A stretch of 41,066 bases of DNA from contig CALVQH010000006.1 of NCBI GenBank assembly GCA_944358115.1, positions 1 to 41,066 on the forward strand, given 5' to 3'. Position numbers and translations under genes: made by a program. Below the pieces are notes generated by a model. It was not told the DNA's origin, did no database searches, and saw only the letters and a list, made by a program, of their open reading frames with translations. The first letter of the stretch is position 1; each line of letters begins with the position of its first letter. Shown here one piece after another: positions 1-8,359 of this stretch. This DNA is from an uncultured Bacilli bacterium (lineage in GTDB: Bacteria > Bacillota_I > Bacilli_A > RF39 > UBA660).

Positions 1-396
<396 letters not shown>

Positions 397-516
397 AAAG
401 ATTTATGTTTAAAATCTTATAAATTTCAGTTTAATCTAAGCTACTCAAAATTGACTTTTTAACTTAGTTTTCAAAGATCATTTCTTGCGTTGCCTTCTTT
501 TGCATCGCGTAGATAT

Positions 517-545
517 ACTATAACATCTTCGCGATGTTTTGTCAA
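517..545 (-). promoter_or_regulatory. rRNA promoter P2 (proximal)
   Basis: On the minus strand there is a perfect -35 TTGACA (540-545), a 17-bp spacer and -10 TATAGT (517-522). Transcription would start near 510, giving a leader of about 115 nt before 16S. Confidence 0.85.
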
Positions 546-610
546 CAACTTTTTTTAATTTTTTCACACTTTTTTCAGCTTTTAAGGGCCTTTTTTGTAA
601 GTGCATAAGT

Positions 611-639
611 AATATAACAGACTCCGCGAATTATGTCAA
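611..639 (-). promoter_or_regulatory. rRNA promoter P1 (distal)
   Basis: A second perfect -35 TTGACA (634-639), 17-bp spacer and -10 TATATT (611-616) lies 94 bp upstream of P2. The A/T tracts at 640-760 sit where UP elements would be. Tandem promoters are typical of rRNA operons. Confidence 0.85.
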
Positions 640-762
640 CATTTTTTTTGCATTTTTTTCATTTTTTTTAATTTTTTTCGTATTTTGTCGAAAATTTGGG
701 ATTTTTTTGCCATATTTTTCTTTTTTATTTCATATCACTTACCCTATAGTTTATGAAATAAA

Positions 763-792
763 TAAAAAAAATTGCTAACTTTTTAACAATTT
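763..792 (-). terminator. terminator after the DUF402 gene
   Basis: On the minus strand, AAATTG pairs with CAATTT and is followed by a T-run. It lies just past the stop codon. Confidence 0.5.
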
Positions 793-796
793 TGTT

Positions 797-1342
797 CTAT
801 TTTTTTATAATCTTTTTATAAATGTAATAATATTTTTGGATTTCATCTTTGGCAAAGGGCCCTTCGTTTTTCTTTTTCATTTCAATTAGTGTTGATAATT
901 CATTTTTTATAATCATTTGAATTTCTTTTGGATAATGCATTAATTTTTTGTGATAGTTATATTCATTATAATCTAAAATTTTAAAACCACCATCTGGAAA
1001 AACTCTTAGATCCAAATCATAGTCTATATATTTAATGATTTTCCCATCAATAATATAAGGGGTTGCAATATTACAATAATAAAATAGTCCAAATCGTTTT
1101 AATTGCCCTATAATATTAAACCAGTGCTTTTTATAAAAGAATAGTATTGCTGGCTCTTTAGCATGATAGCTTCTTCCATCTGCCTCTGTTAATTTTGCTT
1201 TGTTATTAGCGACAACTATTTTTTCTTCATCCATTGCTAGCACTATTCCTTCATCACATAATTGATGTAATCTTCCATTATGTTTATAGCAATGAATTTC
1301 TAGTTTATCGCCCACCTTTATGTTATTTTGTTCTTTATTCAT
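797..1342 (-). CDS. DUF402/UPF0374 nucleoside tri- and diphosphate phosphatase
   Basis: This 181-residue protein matches the full length of the DUF402 family (B. subtilis YgaC, S. aureus Ntdp), whose members hydrolyse nucleoside tri- and diphosphates in a metal-dependent way. Family hallmarks are visible: an N-terminal basic segment (VGDKLEIHCYKHNGRLH), EPAILFFYKKHWFNIIGQ, YYCNIATPYI and the acidic metal-binding stretch IKYIDYDLDLRVFPDGGFKI at about residues 104-123. The protein is cytosolic, with no signal or membrane segment. It has its own promoter and terminator, so it is probably monocistronic. The family call is firm; the physiological substrate is not known from sequence. Confidence 0.9.
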   Translation of the reverse strand: MNKEQNNIKVGDKLEIHCYKHNGRLHQLCDEGIVLAMDEEKIVVANNKAKLTEADGRSYHAKEPAILFFYKKHWFNIIGQLKRFGLFYYCNIATPYIIDGKIIKYIDYDLDLRVFPDGGFKILDYNEYNYHKKLMHYPKEIQMIIKNELSTLIEMKKKNEGPFAKDEIQKYYYIYKKIIKK

Positions 1343-1371
1343 TTTTATTCCTATCTTTCTCTTTGTATTTA

Positions 1372-1400
1372 ATTATAACAAAGAAAAGAAAAAATAACAA
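1372..1400 (-). promoter_or_regulatory. promoter of the DUF402 gene
   Basis: TTGTTA (1395-1400), 17-bp spacer, TATAAT (1372-1377), 30 bp upstream of the ATG. Confidence 0.7.
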
Positions 1401-1416
1401 ATTTTAGTTTGTTATT
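1386..1416 (-). terminator. terminator of the S41 protease gene
   Basis: AATAACAAA and TTTGTTATT form a 9-bp stem followed by T's. The stop codon lies inside the hairpin, and the element overlaps the promoter of the next gene. Confidence 0.7.
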
Positions 1417-2612
1417 CCATTTAAAATTTCAATTGCTTTACTTAATTGTAAATCAGAAATTCCGATAATTGTTCCATTTTCATCTTTTTGTTCTTCATTG
1501 CTAATTGCGTAATCTGGTTTAATACCTGTGCCATCAATACAAGTACCGTTCGGTGTTAACCATAAAGCAGATGTGTATTTTACCATTGAACCATCATCTA
1601 ATTTCATGGTTTGTTGAACTTTTCCTTTTCCAAACGAAGTTTCACCAACGATTGTTGCACCATAGCTTTCTTTTAGAGCAGCGGCCAAAATTTCGGCAGC
1701 AGAAGCTGTATTCTCATTAATTAAAACAACAATATTATATTCTTTATGTTCACTTGTCTTATCGTTATAATTACTTACATCGCCTTGATAGTCTAAACTA
1801 TAAATTCTACTTCCCTTTTTTAGAAAAATACTAGCCACATCTGTCGCTGCAGTTAAAAATCCTCCTGTATTATCTCGCAAATCGATAATTAATGAAGTCA
1901 TTCCTTGATTTTCCAAGTCATTCAAAGCATCTTCTACCTGTTTAGATAATGTATTAGAGAATGTTTCCATATATAAATAGCCTGTTGTTGTATTTTCTAC
2001 CATATAATATTCAACATTTGGGGTAATTAGTGTTTCATTTTTTAATGATACTGTTATAGTTTTTCCTTCTCGCTCTAGTTGAAGAGTGAAGTAATCACTA
2101 GTATTTTTTATCATATTTACGACATTACTTGCACTTTCGCCTCTTACATCTGTATCATTAAATCCTACAATGATATCGCCAACTTGAATTCCTGCCTTAC
2201 TAGCCGGGGTATTATCATAGACTTTTACAATTGATTTATTGCTATTATTAATAGATACGCCTATTCCGGTATATTCTCCTGATAGTGAATCGAAAAGATC
2301 TGCTGTTGACTCATCATCAAGGTAAGTACTATAATCATCACCAAGATAATCCATCATACCAGCGATAGCCTCATCTAGTAGTGCTCCTTTGTCTACGTCT
2401 TCATAATAATCAGATAAAATACTCGCATATACTGTTAAAAATTCATTTAAATCTGTATCAGTAGCTAGATCTCCATAAGTTAAATCATAAGATAATTTAT
2501 TATTATTATAAACAATTACGCCCGCTGTTAAAGCCGAGATAATACTCGTTACGACAACAATTCCTATTACCCAAGCAAGACTAAAACCTCTTTCATTTTT
2601 TAATTTATTCAT
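1404..2612 (-). CDS. S41 family carboxy-terminal processing protease (CtpA/CtpB-like)
   Basis: This 402-residue membrane-anchored serine protease has a short cytoplasmic tail, one membrane segment at residues 12-34, a PDZ domain at about 112-185 (GIGVSI, NTPASKAGIQVGDIIVG) and a C-terminal S41 catalytic domain. The nucleophile is Ser304 in NTASAAEI and the general base is Lys329 in SFGKGKVQ, both in canonical positions. The DLRDNTGG loop at 244-251 is also typical. Relatives cleave C-terminal tails of exported proteins or activate regulated proteolysis, for example CtpB in sporulation; no target can be assigned here. Promoter and terminator suggest a single-gene transcript. Confidence 0.95.
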   Translation of the reverse strand: MNKLKNERGFSLAWVIGIVVVTSIISALTAGVIVYNNNKLSYDLTYGDLATDTDLNEFLTVYASILSDYYEDVDKGALLDEAIAGMMDYLGDDYSTYLDDESTADLFDSLSGEYTGIGVSINNSNKSIVKVYDNTPASKAGIQVGDIIVGFNDTDVRGESASNVVNMIKNTSDYFTLQLEREGKTITVSLKNETLITPNVEYYMVENTTTGYLYMETFSNTLSKQVEDALNDLENQGMTSLIIDLRDNTGGFLTAATDVASIFLKKGSRIYSLDYQGDVSNYNDKTSEHKEYNIVVLINENTASAAEILAAALKESYGATIVGETSFGKGKVQQTMKLDDGSMVKYTSALWLTPNGTCIDGTGIKPDYAISNEEQKDENGTIIGISDLQLSKAIEILNGITN

Positions 2613-2625
2613 GTATTCACCTTCT

Positions 2626-2654
2626 ACTATAAAATCATATCATAAATTTGTGAA
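2626..2654 (-). promoter_or_regulatory. promoter of the S41 protease gene
   Basis: TTCACA (2649-2654), 17-bp spacer, TATAGT (2626-2631). Confidence 0.6.
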
Positions 2655-2662
2655 AATATAAA

Positions 2663-2690
2663 GAAAAAAGATACTAATTTTCTGTATCTT
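2663..2690 (-). terminator. terminator of the small membrane protein gene
   Basis: AAGATAC/GTATCTT stem with a following T-run; it overlaps the stop codon. Confidence 0.65.
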
Positions 2691-3225
2691 CACTTTCTAT
2701 ATATTTTAATTCGTTTGCAATCTTCTCTTCATCTGTTTGGGAATCGGCGATGGCACCATTTCTAACTTTTATAAGAGTTAGATCTCCTACTTTTAAATCA
2801 CTAATGTTACTTACATTTAACTTTATATTTTCAGGATCATAAAAACTTGCATTCAGCTCATTATTTAAATCAGCAAAATATACATGTAAATGTTCTTTGT
2901 TCCTTAAATAATTTGTTATTAAATTGCTATAATAAATGGCTCTTAAGTTCTTAGAATTATAAATCAACACATAATATTCATCTTCTGGCTTGTTTAACAT
3001 AGAACCAATAATTGTTCTATCATAGTTAATGCTTCCTTCAATTACTTCTGTATCCTCATCATCCTTATTTAGCAAATCTTTAGTAACAAAAATTCTTGTA
3101 AAAAAATAAATTCCTAAAATTAAAATGATTACAATAATTAAAATGCGAATAAACCGAATCATTTCAGTTTGCTCTTCACTACGATATTTCTCTTGTTTTA
3201 CTTTTTTTGTTTTATTTCTTGCCAT
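2674..3225 (-). CDS. single-pass membrane protein, function unknown
   Basis: The 183-residue product has a basic cytoplasmic N-terminus (residues 1-22), one hydrophobic segment at about 23-45, an acidic linker and a C-terminal extracytoplasmic domain of about 120 residues. The order of strands and helices there (DEYYVLIYNS, a helix, HLHVYFADLNN, LKVGDLTLIKVRNG) is loosely like a thioredoxin fold, but there is no CxxC, so a redox role is not supported. It has its own promoter (TTGCTT, 17 bp, TATAAT) and a terminator. Confidence 0.75.
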   Translation of the reverse strand: MARNKTKKVKQEKYRSEEQTEMIRFIRILIIVIILILGIYFFTRIFVTKDLLNKDDEDTEVIEGSINYDRTIIGSMLNKPEDEYYVLIYNSKNLRAIYYSNLITNYLRNKEHLHVYFADLNNELNASFYDPENIKLNVSNISDLKVGDLTLIKVRNGAIADSQTDEEKIANELKYIESEDTEN

Positions 3226-3243
3226 AATACCTCACCTAAGTCA

Positions 3244-3272
3244 ATTATAGCAGTAAAAATAAAAGAAAGCAA
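3244..3272 (-). promoter_or_regulatory. promoter of the small membrane protein gene
   Basis: TTGCTT (3267-3272), 17-bp spacer, TATAAT (3244-3249); GGTGAG ribosome-binding site upstream of the ATG. Confidence 0.65.
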
Positions 3273-3304
3273 GTTTTTACGCTACTTTACTTTCTAATTT
3301 ATTA

Positions 3305-3817
3305 TTATCTAGCTCTTTTTTCACTCTTATTTTCTAAAGAATAATACTTTTTATGAATTTGATGCCATTTTTCAGTAAGTAAAGCATATTCTTTAAATAA
3401 TAAATCTAGTTCATCACTACATTCTCTTAAAGAGATTTGTTGCATGGTGCGGTAAGCTTTTTTAATTTCATCTGGTAAAACGTCAAATTCCATTGCTTGA
3501 TCATTATCTTCTAAATTATTTTGACTAGCATAAATGTTAGACATTAATTCGACAAATGCATCTTCACTAATAGTAGCCACTAAATCTGCTTTTACCATTA
3601 AAATTTTCTTTTGTTCATCATCCGCTTTTCTAACAACAAGTTGAGATTCTTCTAAACCTGGAAGTAAACTATATACTGTTAAGGTCTCTCCTTCTTCTTG
3701 AAAATGATGAACTTTTCCAGCATAAGAAAGATTTTTTTCATTTAAACAATTTCTTTTTGCTTCTTTTAATGCTTTTTTAATTTTTTCATCTAAAACGTTT
3801 ACGATTTCAATACTCAT
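3305..3817 (-). CDS. conserved hypothetical cytosolic protein
   Basis: I do not recognise this 170-residue protein. The start is placed at the ATG at 3817 because AAAGGGG lies 8 bases upstream; an open frame extends further but would begin inside the promoter. The product is soluble, rich in charged residues and mostly helical in its second half (residues 95-165). A beta-rich segment at about 35-75 (VHHFQEEGETLTVYSLLPGL) precedes it. No catalytic motif was seen. It is transcribed alone from a TTGACA-17-TAGGAT promoter. Confidence 0.7.
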   Translation of the reverse strand: MSIEIVNVLDEKIKKALKEAKRNCLNEKNLSYAGKVHHFQEEGETLTVYSLLPGLEESQLVVRKADDEQKKILMVKADLVATISEDAFVELMSNIYASQNNLEDNDQAMEFDVLPDEIKKAYRTMQQISLRECSDELDLLFKEYALLTEKWHQIHKKYYSLENKSEKRAR

Positions 3818-3842
3818 ATTTATTCCCCTTTCGTGGCTATAT

Positions 3843-3871
3843 ATCCTATCACAAAACATTTTGTTTGTCAA
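3843..3871 (-). promoter_or_regulatory. promoter of the 170-residue hypothetical gene
   Basis: TTGACA (3866-3871), 17-bp spacer, TAGGAT (3843-3848). Confidence 0.7.
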
Positions 3872-3875
3872 ATAG

Positions 3876-3903
3876 AAAAGAAAAGGAAGTATTATTTGCT
3901 TCC
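3876..3903 (-). terminator. terminator of the lipoprotein gene
   Basis: GGAAG/CTTCC stem and T-rich tail. It includes the stop codon and the last codons of the lipoprotein gene. Confidence 0.5.
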
Positions 3904-5025
3904 GGATACAACTTTCGTATTACCAAGTGATTCGGCAATAGTTACCATTTCTTCGGCGGATAGATCATTGCTGGTTAAATAATACGAAACATTATCGCTC
4001 GTCCAATACATGGAGTTGGCACTTTTGGCAGCAATGGTATCACTTAACATAATTGGGTCACCATAAACAGGTATAATTTCAAATTCACTTGCTACATTTG
4101 CTACTTCTTCAATTAAGACAAAATTTTTATCTCCTGCGAAGGTAAGAATCATTCTGTTTCCTTCATCGGTGTCGATTTCTTCACTATTTGATAAGTATGT
4201 TTCACTTGGAATATATAAAGGATAAATAATACTATCTAAAATATTACTAGATTTAGTATCACATTCTTCATTTTCACATTGTTCGTTAGTGGTTGTATTG
4301 TCATTCGTTGTTGTATTTTCCTCCGCTTTCTCATCTGTTTTGTTTTCTTCAGTCGTATCATCTTGGGCAGTATTTTTCTTTGAATTGTCTTCCTCTTGGG
4401 CATTCATATCAATTAAATCTTCTAATAAAAAATCATCTTCACTTAAGCCGGCTTTTAAATCAACTGTAGAAAATACTACCTTAATATTAACAATATCTTC
4501 ATTATTATATACTTCTACTTTCTCTAAATTCATGTCTTTATCAAAATATATTTTTTGATAAGTTAATGATGAATTATTAGGGTAATTCACAGTTGAAGTC
4601 ACTACATAGTTTTGATCTTGCTTTTCGATGTTCACATTCTCATCTTTCTTTATATCATTTAATAAAGAAGATAAGATGTAGGATTGACTACTATTTGAAG
4701 GCCATTCACTTTGGAATTTAAAACTTTTGTTTAATGTTGGAGTTACGACATATACACCATCGGCATTTCTTAAAATAATTTGTTCATGATTGTTTGTTTG
4801 ATTTACTAGTGTTACTTTGTAGTAATTGTCTTTTAAATAATTTGCTTCAATACTATAAGTAAATGTTTCTTCATTGCTTAATATTTCCATATTTCCTTTT
4901 AACGTATAAGATTTGGCATTTTCGACCTTTTTTTCAAATTTACCGATTAGATCCTCATCCGAAGAAGCCCCACAGCCAGTTGCAAACAACATTAGTCCTA
5001 TGGCTAGAACAATTAATTTTTTCAT
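3892..5025 (-). CDS. lipoprotein with LolA/GerS-like and DUF4367-like domains
   Basis: The start is set at 5025 by an AGGA ribosome-binding site 8 bases upstream, giving 377 residues. A lipoprotein signal peptide with lipobox FATGC places the mature N-terminal Cys near residue 18, so the protein is anchored on the outer face of the membrane. Residues of about 25-200 have the repeated beta pattern of LolA/LppX-like proteins (Firmicute GerS relatives). A low-complexity Thr/Asn/Glu linker follows at about 210-255. The C-terminal 110 residues resemble DUF4367 (a strand-rich domain ending in EEMVTIAESL). A role in sensing or handling lipid or envelope components is inferred only. Confidence 0.75.
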   Translation of the reverse strand: MKKLIVLAIGLMLFATGCGASSDEDLIGKFEKKVENAKSYTLKGNMEILSNEETFTYSIEANYLKDNYYKVTLVNQTNNHEQIILRNADGVYVVTPTLNKSFKFQSEWPSNSSQSYILSSLLNDIKKDENVNIEKQDQNYVVTSTVNYPNNSSLTYQKIYFDKDMNLEKVEVYNNEDIVNIKVVFSTVDLKAGLSEDDFLLEDLIDMNAQEEDNSKKNTAQDDTTEENKTDEKAEENTTTNDNTTTNEQCENEECDTKSSNILDSIIYPLYIPSETYLSNSEEIDTDEGNRMILTFAGDKNFVLIEEVANVASEFEIIPVYGDPIMLSDTIAAKSANSMYWTSDNVSYYLTSNDLSAEEMVTIAESLGNTKVVSGSK

Positions 5026-5193
5026 ATCACACATCCTTCTTTCATTAAACTATATTGCTCTTTAGTAAAATTATGAAAATATTTTCATTTCTTTTCTTTG
5101 TGAATAACTTCTTTTTTATTCACACTTCTTTTATCTTTTTTCGTGTATATTTTTTTTATTTTTCTTCATAATAATAGCAAAGGGTGTGATTAA

Positions 5194-5400
5194 ATGGAAA
5201 CATTACAGAAAATAGCATTAATTTTTACAATTATCGGAGCCATCAACTGGGGATTAATTGGTTTCTTTGATTTCAACTTAGTAACTAGTTTATTCCAAGA
5301 CTCTAGTGTAATTACAAGAATTATCTATGGACTTGTTGGTATCTGTGGAATTATTAATATTTTCTTATTATTTTCCCACATTGAAAAAGACCCTAGATAA
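5194..5400 (+). CDS. DUF378 small membrane protein
   Basis: The 68-residue protein has two membrane helices (about 5-25 and 40-62). The DUF378 signature runs from the N-terminus: KIALIFTIIGAINWGLIGFF, then NLVTSLF and RIIYGLVGICGI. Function is unknown across the family, which is widespread in Firmicutes and often grows in copy number. The ATG is preceded by AAAGGGTGTG. It is the only plus-strand gene in the first 12 kb and ends 1 bp from the convergent reverse-transcriptase gene. Confidence 0.93.
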   Translation: METLQKIALIFTIIGAINWGLIGFFDFNLVTSLFQDSSVITRIIYGLVGICGIINIFLLFSHIEKDPR

Positions 5401-5401
5401 A

Positions 5402-6513
5402 CTAGAGGTCTAATTTCTTAAGTAAGTTTTTAGAATGAGCGACAGTTAAATAGCCCATGTAACTTGCTTTTACATTTTCATAATTAGGTGCGTTAATTTT
5501 CTTTAATTTCCGCATCTTTTTTTTGATTCTTCTTTTTGTCTGTGAATTAATTTTAATAATTAAACGTTTTTCTTTTAAAAAGAAATAATATCCTAGAAAA
5601 CCAAACCCATGCTTTAAGTCATAAATATCGTTTTTTTATTTAATTCTAGTTTGAATTCTTTTAATTTTTCTTCTATTTTTTGTCGAATTTCTTTTAAGTG
5701 CTCTTTATCATGATCAAAAATAATAAAATCATCCATATAACGAACATAATATTTACAATATAATTTTTCTTTAGTATAATGATCTAAATCATTTAGAAAG
5801 AAGATTGCTAATAATTGACTTGTCATATTGCCAATTGGTAGACCTTTGCCCTTTTCATATAAAGGGATACTTCTTAATTCAGCAATTTTAATTTCCTTAT
5901 CCGAAATATTTAAGCCTTCTATCCGTTTAATTTCTTTTTCAATTACCTTTTTAATTGCTTCATTTACATAGACATTATCTGTTGATTCAATAATATTTTT
6001 TACTAAGCGATAAATATCGGGATCACTAATAAATCTACTTACTTTTTTTAATATTAATTCATGATCAATACTGTAAAAATACTTTTTAATATCACATTTT
6101 AAGACATATACTTTATCATAATTAAGTTTTAATTTGTTAATATATTTTTTGACATAACGAATTCCTTCTTTTGTTCCCATCCCTTTTCTGGTAGCTACAT
6201 TTTGGGGAATTAAATGAGGGGTAATACCTGGATCTAAAACGTAGTGACTTACTAAATGATTAACTACTTTATCACTCATGATTTCGCTCATAATAATTCG
6301 ATATTTGGGTTCAAGAACTAAAAATACATTGTAATGACTGTGTTCATATTTTTTATATTTTAAGACATTTAGAATACTAATGATATTACTTGAATAAAAA
6401 AGTTCAAATTTATGCAGTTTCCCTCTATTTTTGGTGTTTGCTCTAATGATTTTATACATGGCCATGATTTTATCAATATCGACTAATTCTTCATACTTAA
6501 CATTTGGTTTCAT
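5402..6513 (-). CDS. DGR-type reverse transcriptase; C-terminus continues in the -1 frame
   Basis: From the ATG at 6513 (17-bp overlap with the upstream gene) one frame runs 299 residues and stops at 5614. It holds RT motifs: LKCDIKKYFYSID with Asp141, GKGLPIGNMTSQ (222-233) and YVRYMDDF with Asp261/262. The IGNxTSQ form replaces the usual QGxxxSP and is the signature of diversity-generating-retroelement RTs. Just after LELNKK a run of seven A occurs (5629-5635). Shifting to the -1 frame gives IYDLKHGFGFLGYYF, the expected conserved segment, and continues about 70 residues to a TAG at 5402, restoring a normal length of about 370. So the gene is either frameshifted, expressed by slippage on the A-run, or carries a homopolymer read error. 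No maturase (X/thumb plus HNH) domain is seen. Confidence 0.85.
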
Positions 6514-6844
6514 TTCGCACCAATCCATAAGCAATTTTTCTAATTTCGATAATAAACATCGACGTAGATTCAAATTTTTTCTTACTAATAATTCTTTTTT
6601 CAAATGATGTAGCAATATAAAAATCTAACATTGATAATTTAATAATTAGATCTTTTAAATATTTAATTTTAATTCTTTCGACATCATTGATACTATAGGA
6701 GAAGATTAGTTCAATTAATTCATACATATTTTTTTCAATATTTTGTTTTAGAACTACTTCTGACTTAGGATAATTTATTAATTGTTTATTAATGAAAGCA
6801 ATGGTTTTTTTGGTATTATTTAACAAAGCAAAATTAGAGTTCAT
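6497..6844 (-). CDS. Avd-like four-helix-bundle protein
   Basis: The 115-residue, wholly helical protein starts at the ATG at 6844, with AAGGAG 7 bases upstream; the preceding in-frame TTG is a poorer start. The pattern EVVLKQNIEKNMYELIELIF, RIKYLKDLIIKLSMLDFYI and FIIEIRKIAYGLV matches the four-helix-bundle (S23/Avd) family. Avd is the accessory protein that binds the RT and template RNA in diversity-generating retroelements. It overlaps the upstream MutS-I-like gene by 11 bp and the RT gene by 17 bp, so translation is coupled. The DGR accessory role is inferred from the fold and the RT next door. Confidence 0.8.
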   Translation of the reverse strand: MNSNFALLNNTKKTIAFINKQLINYPKSEVVLKQNIEKNMYELIELIFSYSINDVERIKIKYLKDLIIKLSMLDFYIATSFEKRIISKKKFESTSMFIIEIRKIAYGLVRNETKC

Positions 6845-7241
6845 CGACAAACTCCTTAATTAAATCATAATTTGCTTCTTCTTTTTTTACTTTAATTTCA
6901 ATCGCATTCATTAAATTGCTCAACATATTGGATATTAATAAATTGCTTTTTGCTTCTCTTAATTTTTCCTCATAAGCATTAGCATTTTTGGACTCTAATA
7001 TATAGGCATAATCATCAATAACTTCAATTAAATTTACATTATTACGATTTAAGACACTTTTTACTTTAGCTTTCGCATTTAGAGGAAAACCTATTTTGTT
7101 TTCTCTTATTTGATAGCCAAAAAAATAATTTAAAATGTAGGTATCGTCTAAAAAAGTATAATAAAAATTGCCAGATTTAATAATTACAACATGATCTTTG
7201 TACATCTCTTTAAATTTTAGATATTTATCAATCGTTTTCAT
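6834..7241 (-). CDS. stand-alone MutS domain-I-like protein
   Basis: The 135-residue protein resembles only the N-terminal mismatch-recognition domain of MutS: YLKFKEMYKDHVVIIKSGNFYYTFLDD at residues 7-33 follows the MutS domain-I pattern (YxxxKxxxxDxxxxxxxGxFYxxFxxDA), then KIGFPLNAKAKVKSVL. The remaining MutS domains, including the ATPase, are absent. The last 45 residues form a charged helix. In MutS, domain I touches the mismatched base with a Phe-x-Glu motif; here the matching position reads FYYTF, without the Glu, so canonical mismatch contact is doubtful. It is the first gene of the RT operon, with AAAGGG before the ATG. The assignment rests on pattern recognition. Confidence 0.65.
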   Translation of the reverse strand: MKTIDKYLKFKEMYKDHVVIIKSGNFYYTFLDDTYILNYFFGYQIRENKIGFPLNAKAKVKSVLNRNNVNLIEVIDDYAYILESKNANAYEEKLREAKSNLLISNMLSNLMNAIEIKVKKEEANYDLIKEFVDEL

Positions 7242-7253
7242 AATATTCCCTTT

Positions 7254-7265
7254 CTACATATGTAG
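7254..7265. promoter_or_regulatory. 12-bp perfect palindrome in the RT-operon leader
   Basis: CTACATATGTAG is a perfect palindrome directly upstream of the AAAGGG ribosome-binding site of the first gene. It could be an operator or a small RNA hairpin affecting translation. Nothing in the sequence names a binding protein. Confidence 0.3.
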
Positions 7266-7348
7266 TTAAGATTATTACTGCTCATCATAACTAAGATAAA
7301 TATTTCATATAAAAATATGTTTTCTTTATCATACTTTCATATATTATA

Positions 7349-7377
7349 AATATATATTAGAAGTCGAATTTTGTCAA
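7349..7377 (-). promoter_or_regulatory. promoter of the MutS-I/Avd/RT operon
   Basis: Perfect TTGACA (7372-7377), 17-bp spacer, TATATT (7349-7354). The predicted leader is about 100 nt, AT-rich, and contains no template-repeat-like segment. Confidence 0.75.
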
Positions 7378-7454
7378 TAAAAATGTTTACTATTAGCAAA
7401 TATTTTTTTCTTGTTCTTTACTATTTCTCAATATCGTTAAGTAAGTAAGCAAAA

Positions 7455-7475
7455 GAAAAAAGTAACTTTCGTTAC
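7455..7475 (-). terminator. terminator of the MYG1 gene
   Basis: GTAAC-GAAA-GTTAC hairpin with a tetraloop, then TTTTTT. It overlaps the stop codon. Confidence 0.75.
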
Positions 7476-8359
7476 CCTTTTAGTGTTTTATAAATAAATT
7501 CTATGGCGTCTTCTTTGGTTTGGGCAGTTGCTAAGAAAAGTTTTTTGTGGCAAAATTGTGCAGTTTTAATGCCACTTATTTTTTGAAGTTCTTCATCACG
7601 AAGACCAGCCCATTCTTTTTTAAAAGGTATTTTGGGAGTAAAGCCTTTATATTTGGTAGGAACAGTATGAGCGGCATAGCAACCCCGATTTGATGGATAG
7701 ACAACAAAATCAACATCAAGTCCTAATTTAAATAAAGCATATTCATAAGGAATGTATTCATCTAATACCAAAATTTTGTCTTTTATGTCTTTTTCTTTCT
7801 TTTCTATTTCTCTCATTGCATATACTTTTCCAATCGCATCCTTTAGGATTTGTTCAAAAATGGTATCGGCAAAAGAGACAGCCTTTAAGAAACACTCGTT
7901 TTCATTTTCACTTCTCCCTATTTTAGGTCGAAATTGTTCTATTAAACTAGATAAAGTATAAACATTAAACGGTGCATCTACTGTATATTCGCCATTATCA
8001 AAAGCATCAATCCCAATTACTAATAATTCATCTATCACTTCAAATACTTTTTCAGGGTTCTCTATTTTTTCTTTTTTTAAGTATTCTAGTCCGTAAGCTT
8101 GCCATAATAAACCAAAACCACAATAATGAATTCCATTATCTCTTTTTTTGTCGAAATCAGCACCATGATGATCAAATTTTCCTAGACCGATATCATAAGC
8201 AATTTTAGTGCCATCATCATGATAATCATTTAGACGAATTAAAGTAATATCACCAAATAATCGTTCCATAAGGACAGTTCCAAAAACATCATCAGCATGA
8301 AAATTACCCGCATGAGTTACGAAGGTAGCTTTTTCTAATTTATCAGTTAATGTGATCAT
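7472..8359 (-). CDS. MYG1 family protein (UPF0160, DHH-like phosphoesterase fold)
   Basis: The start at 8359 is chosen because it overlaps the upstream stop as ATGA and has GAGGGA before it, giving 295 residues. Hallmarks are THAGNFHADDVFG near the N-terminus and KFDHHGADF (DHH-like metal ligands), with a C-terminal WAGLRDEEL segment and a final SGIxxAxFCHKxLFxA motif. The family is conserved from bacteria to humans. Eukaryotic MYG1 is a 3'-5' RNA exonuclease; the bacterial substrate is less clear. It is translationally coupled to the unknown 142-residue gene upstream. Confidence 0.93.
   Translation of the reverse strand: MITLTDKLEKATFVTHAGNFHADDVFGTVLMERLFGDITLIRLNDYHDDGTKIAYDIGLGKFDHHGADFDKKRDNGIHYCGFGLLWQAYGLEYLKKEKIENPEKVFEVIDELLVIGIDAFDNGEYTVDAPFNVYTLSSLIEQFRPKIGRSENENECFLKAVSFADTIFEQILKDAIGKVYAMREIEKKEKDIKDKILVLDEYIPYEYALFKLGLDVDFVVYPSNRGCYAAHTVPTKYKGFTPKIPFKKEWAGLRDEELQKISGIKTAQFCHKKLFLATAQTKEDAIEFIYKTLKG

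Noticed and set aside
5402-7471. Group II intron maturase or retron
   Set aside because: The RT lacks maturase and HNH domains and has the IGNxTSQ motif; no intron RNA domain V or msr/msd-like inverted repeats were seen next to it.
5402-7471. A complete diversity-generating retroelement with template and variable repeats
   Set aside because: There is no non-coding gap large enough in the operon, and no second A-variable copy or C-type-lectin target gene was noticed in the window.
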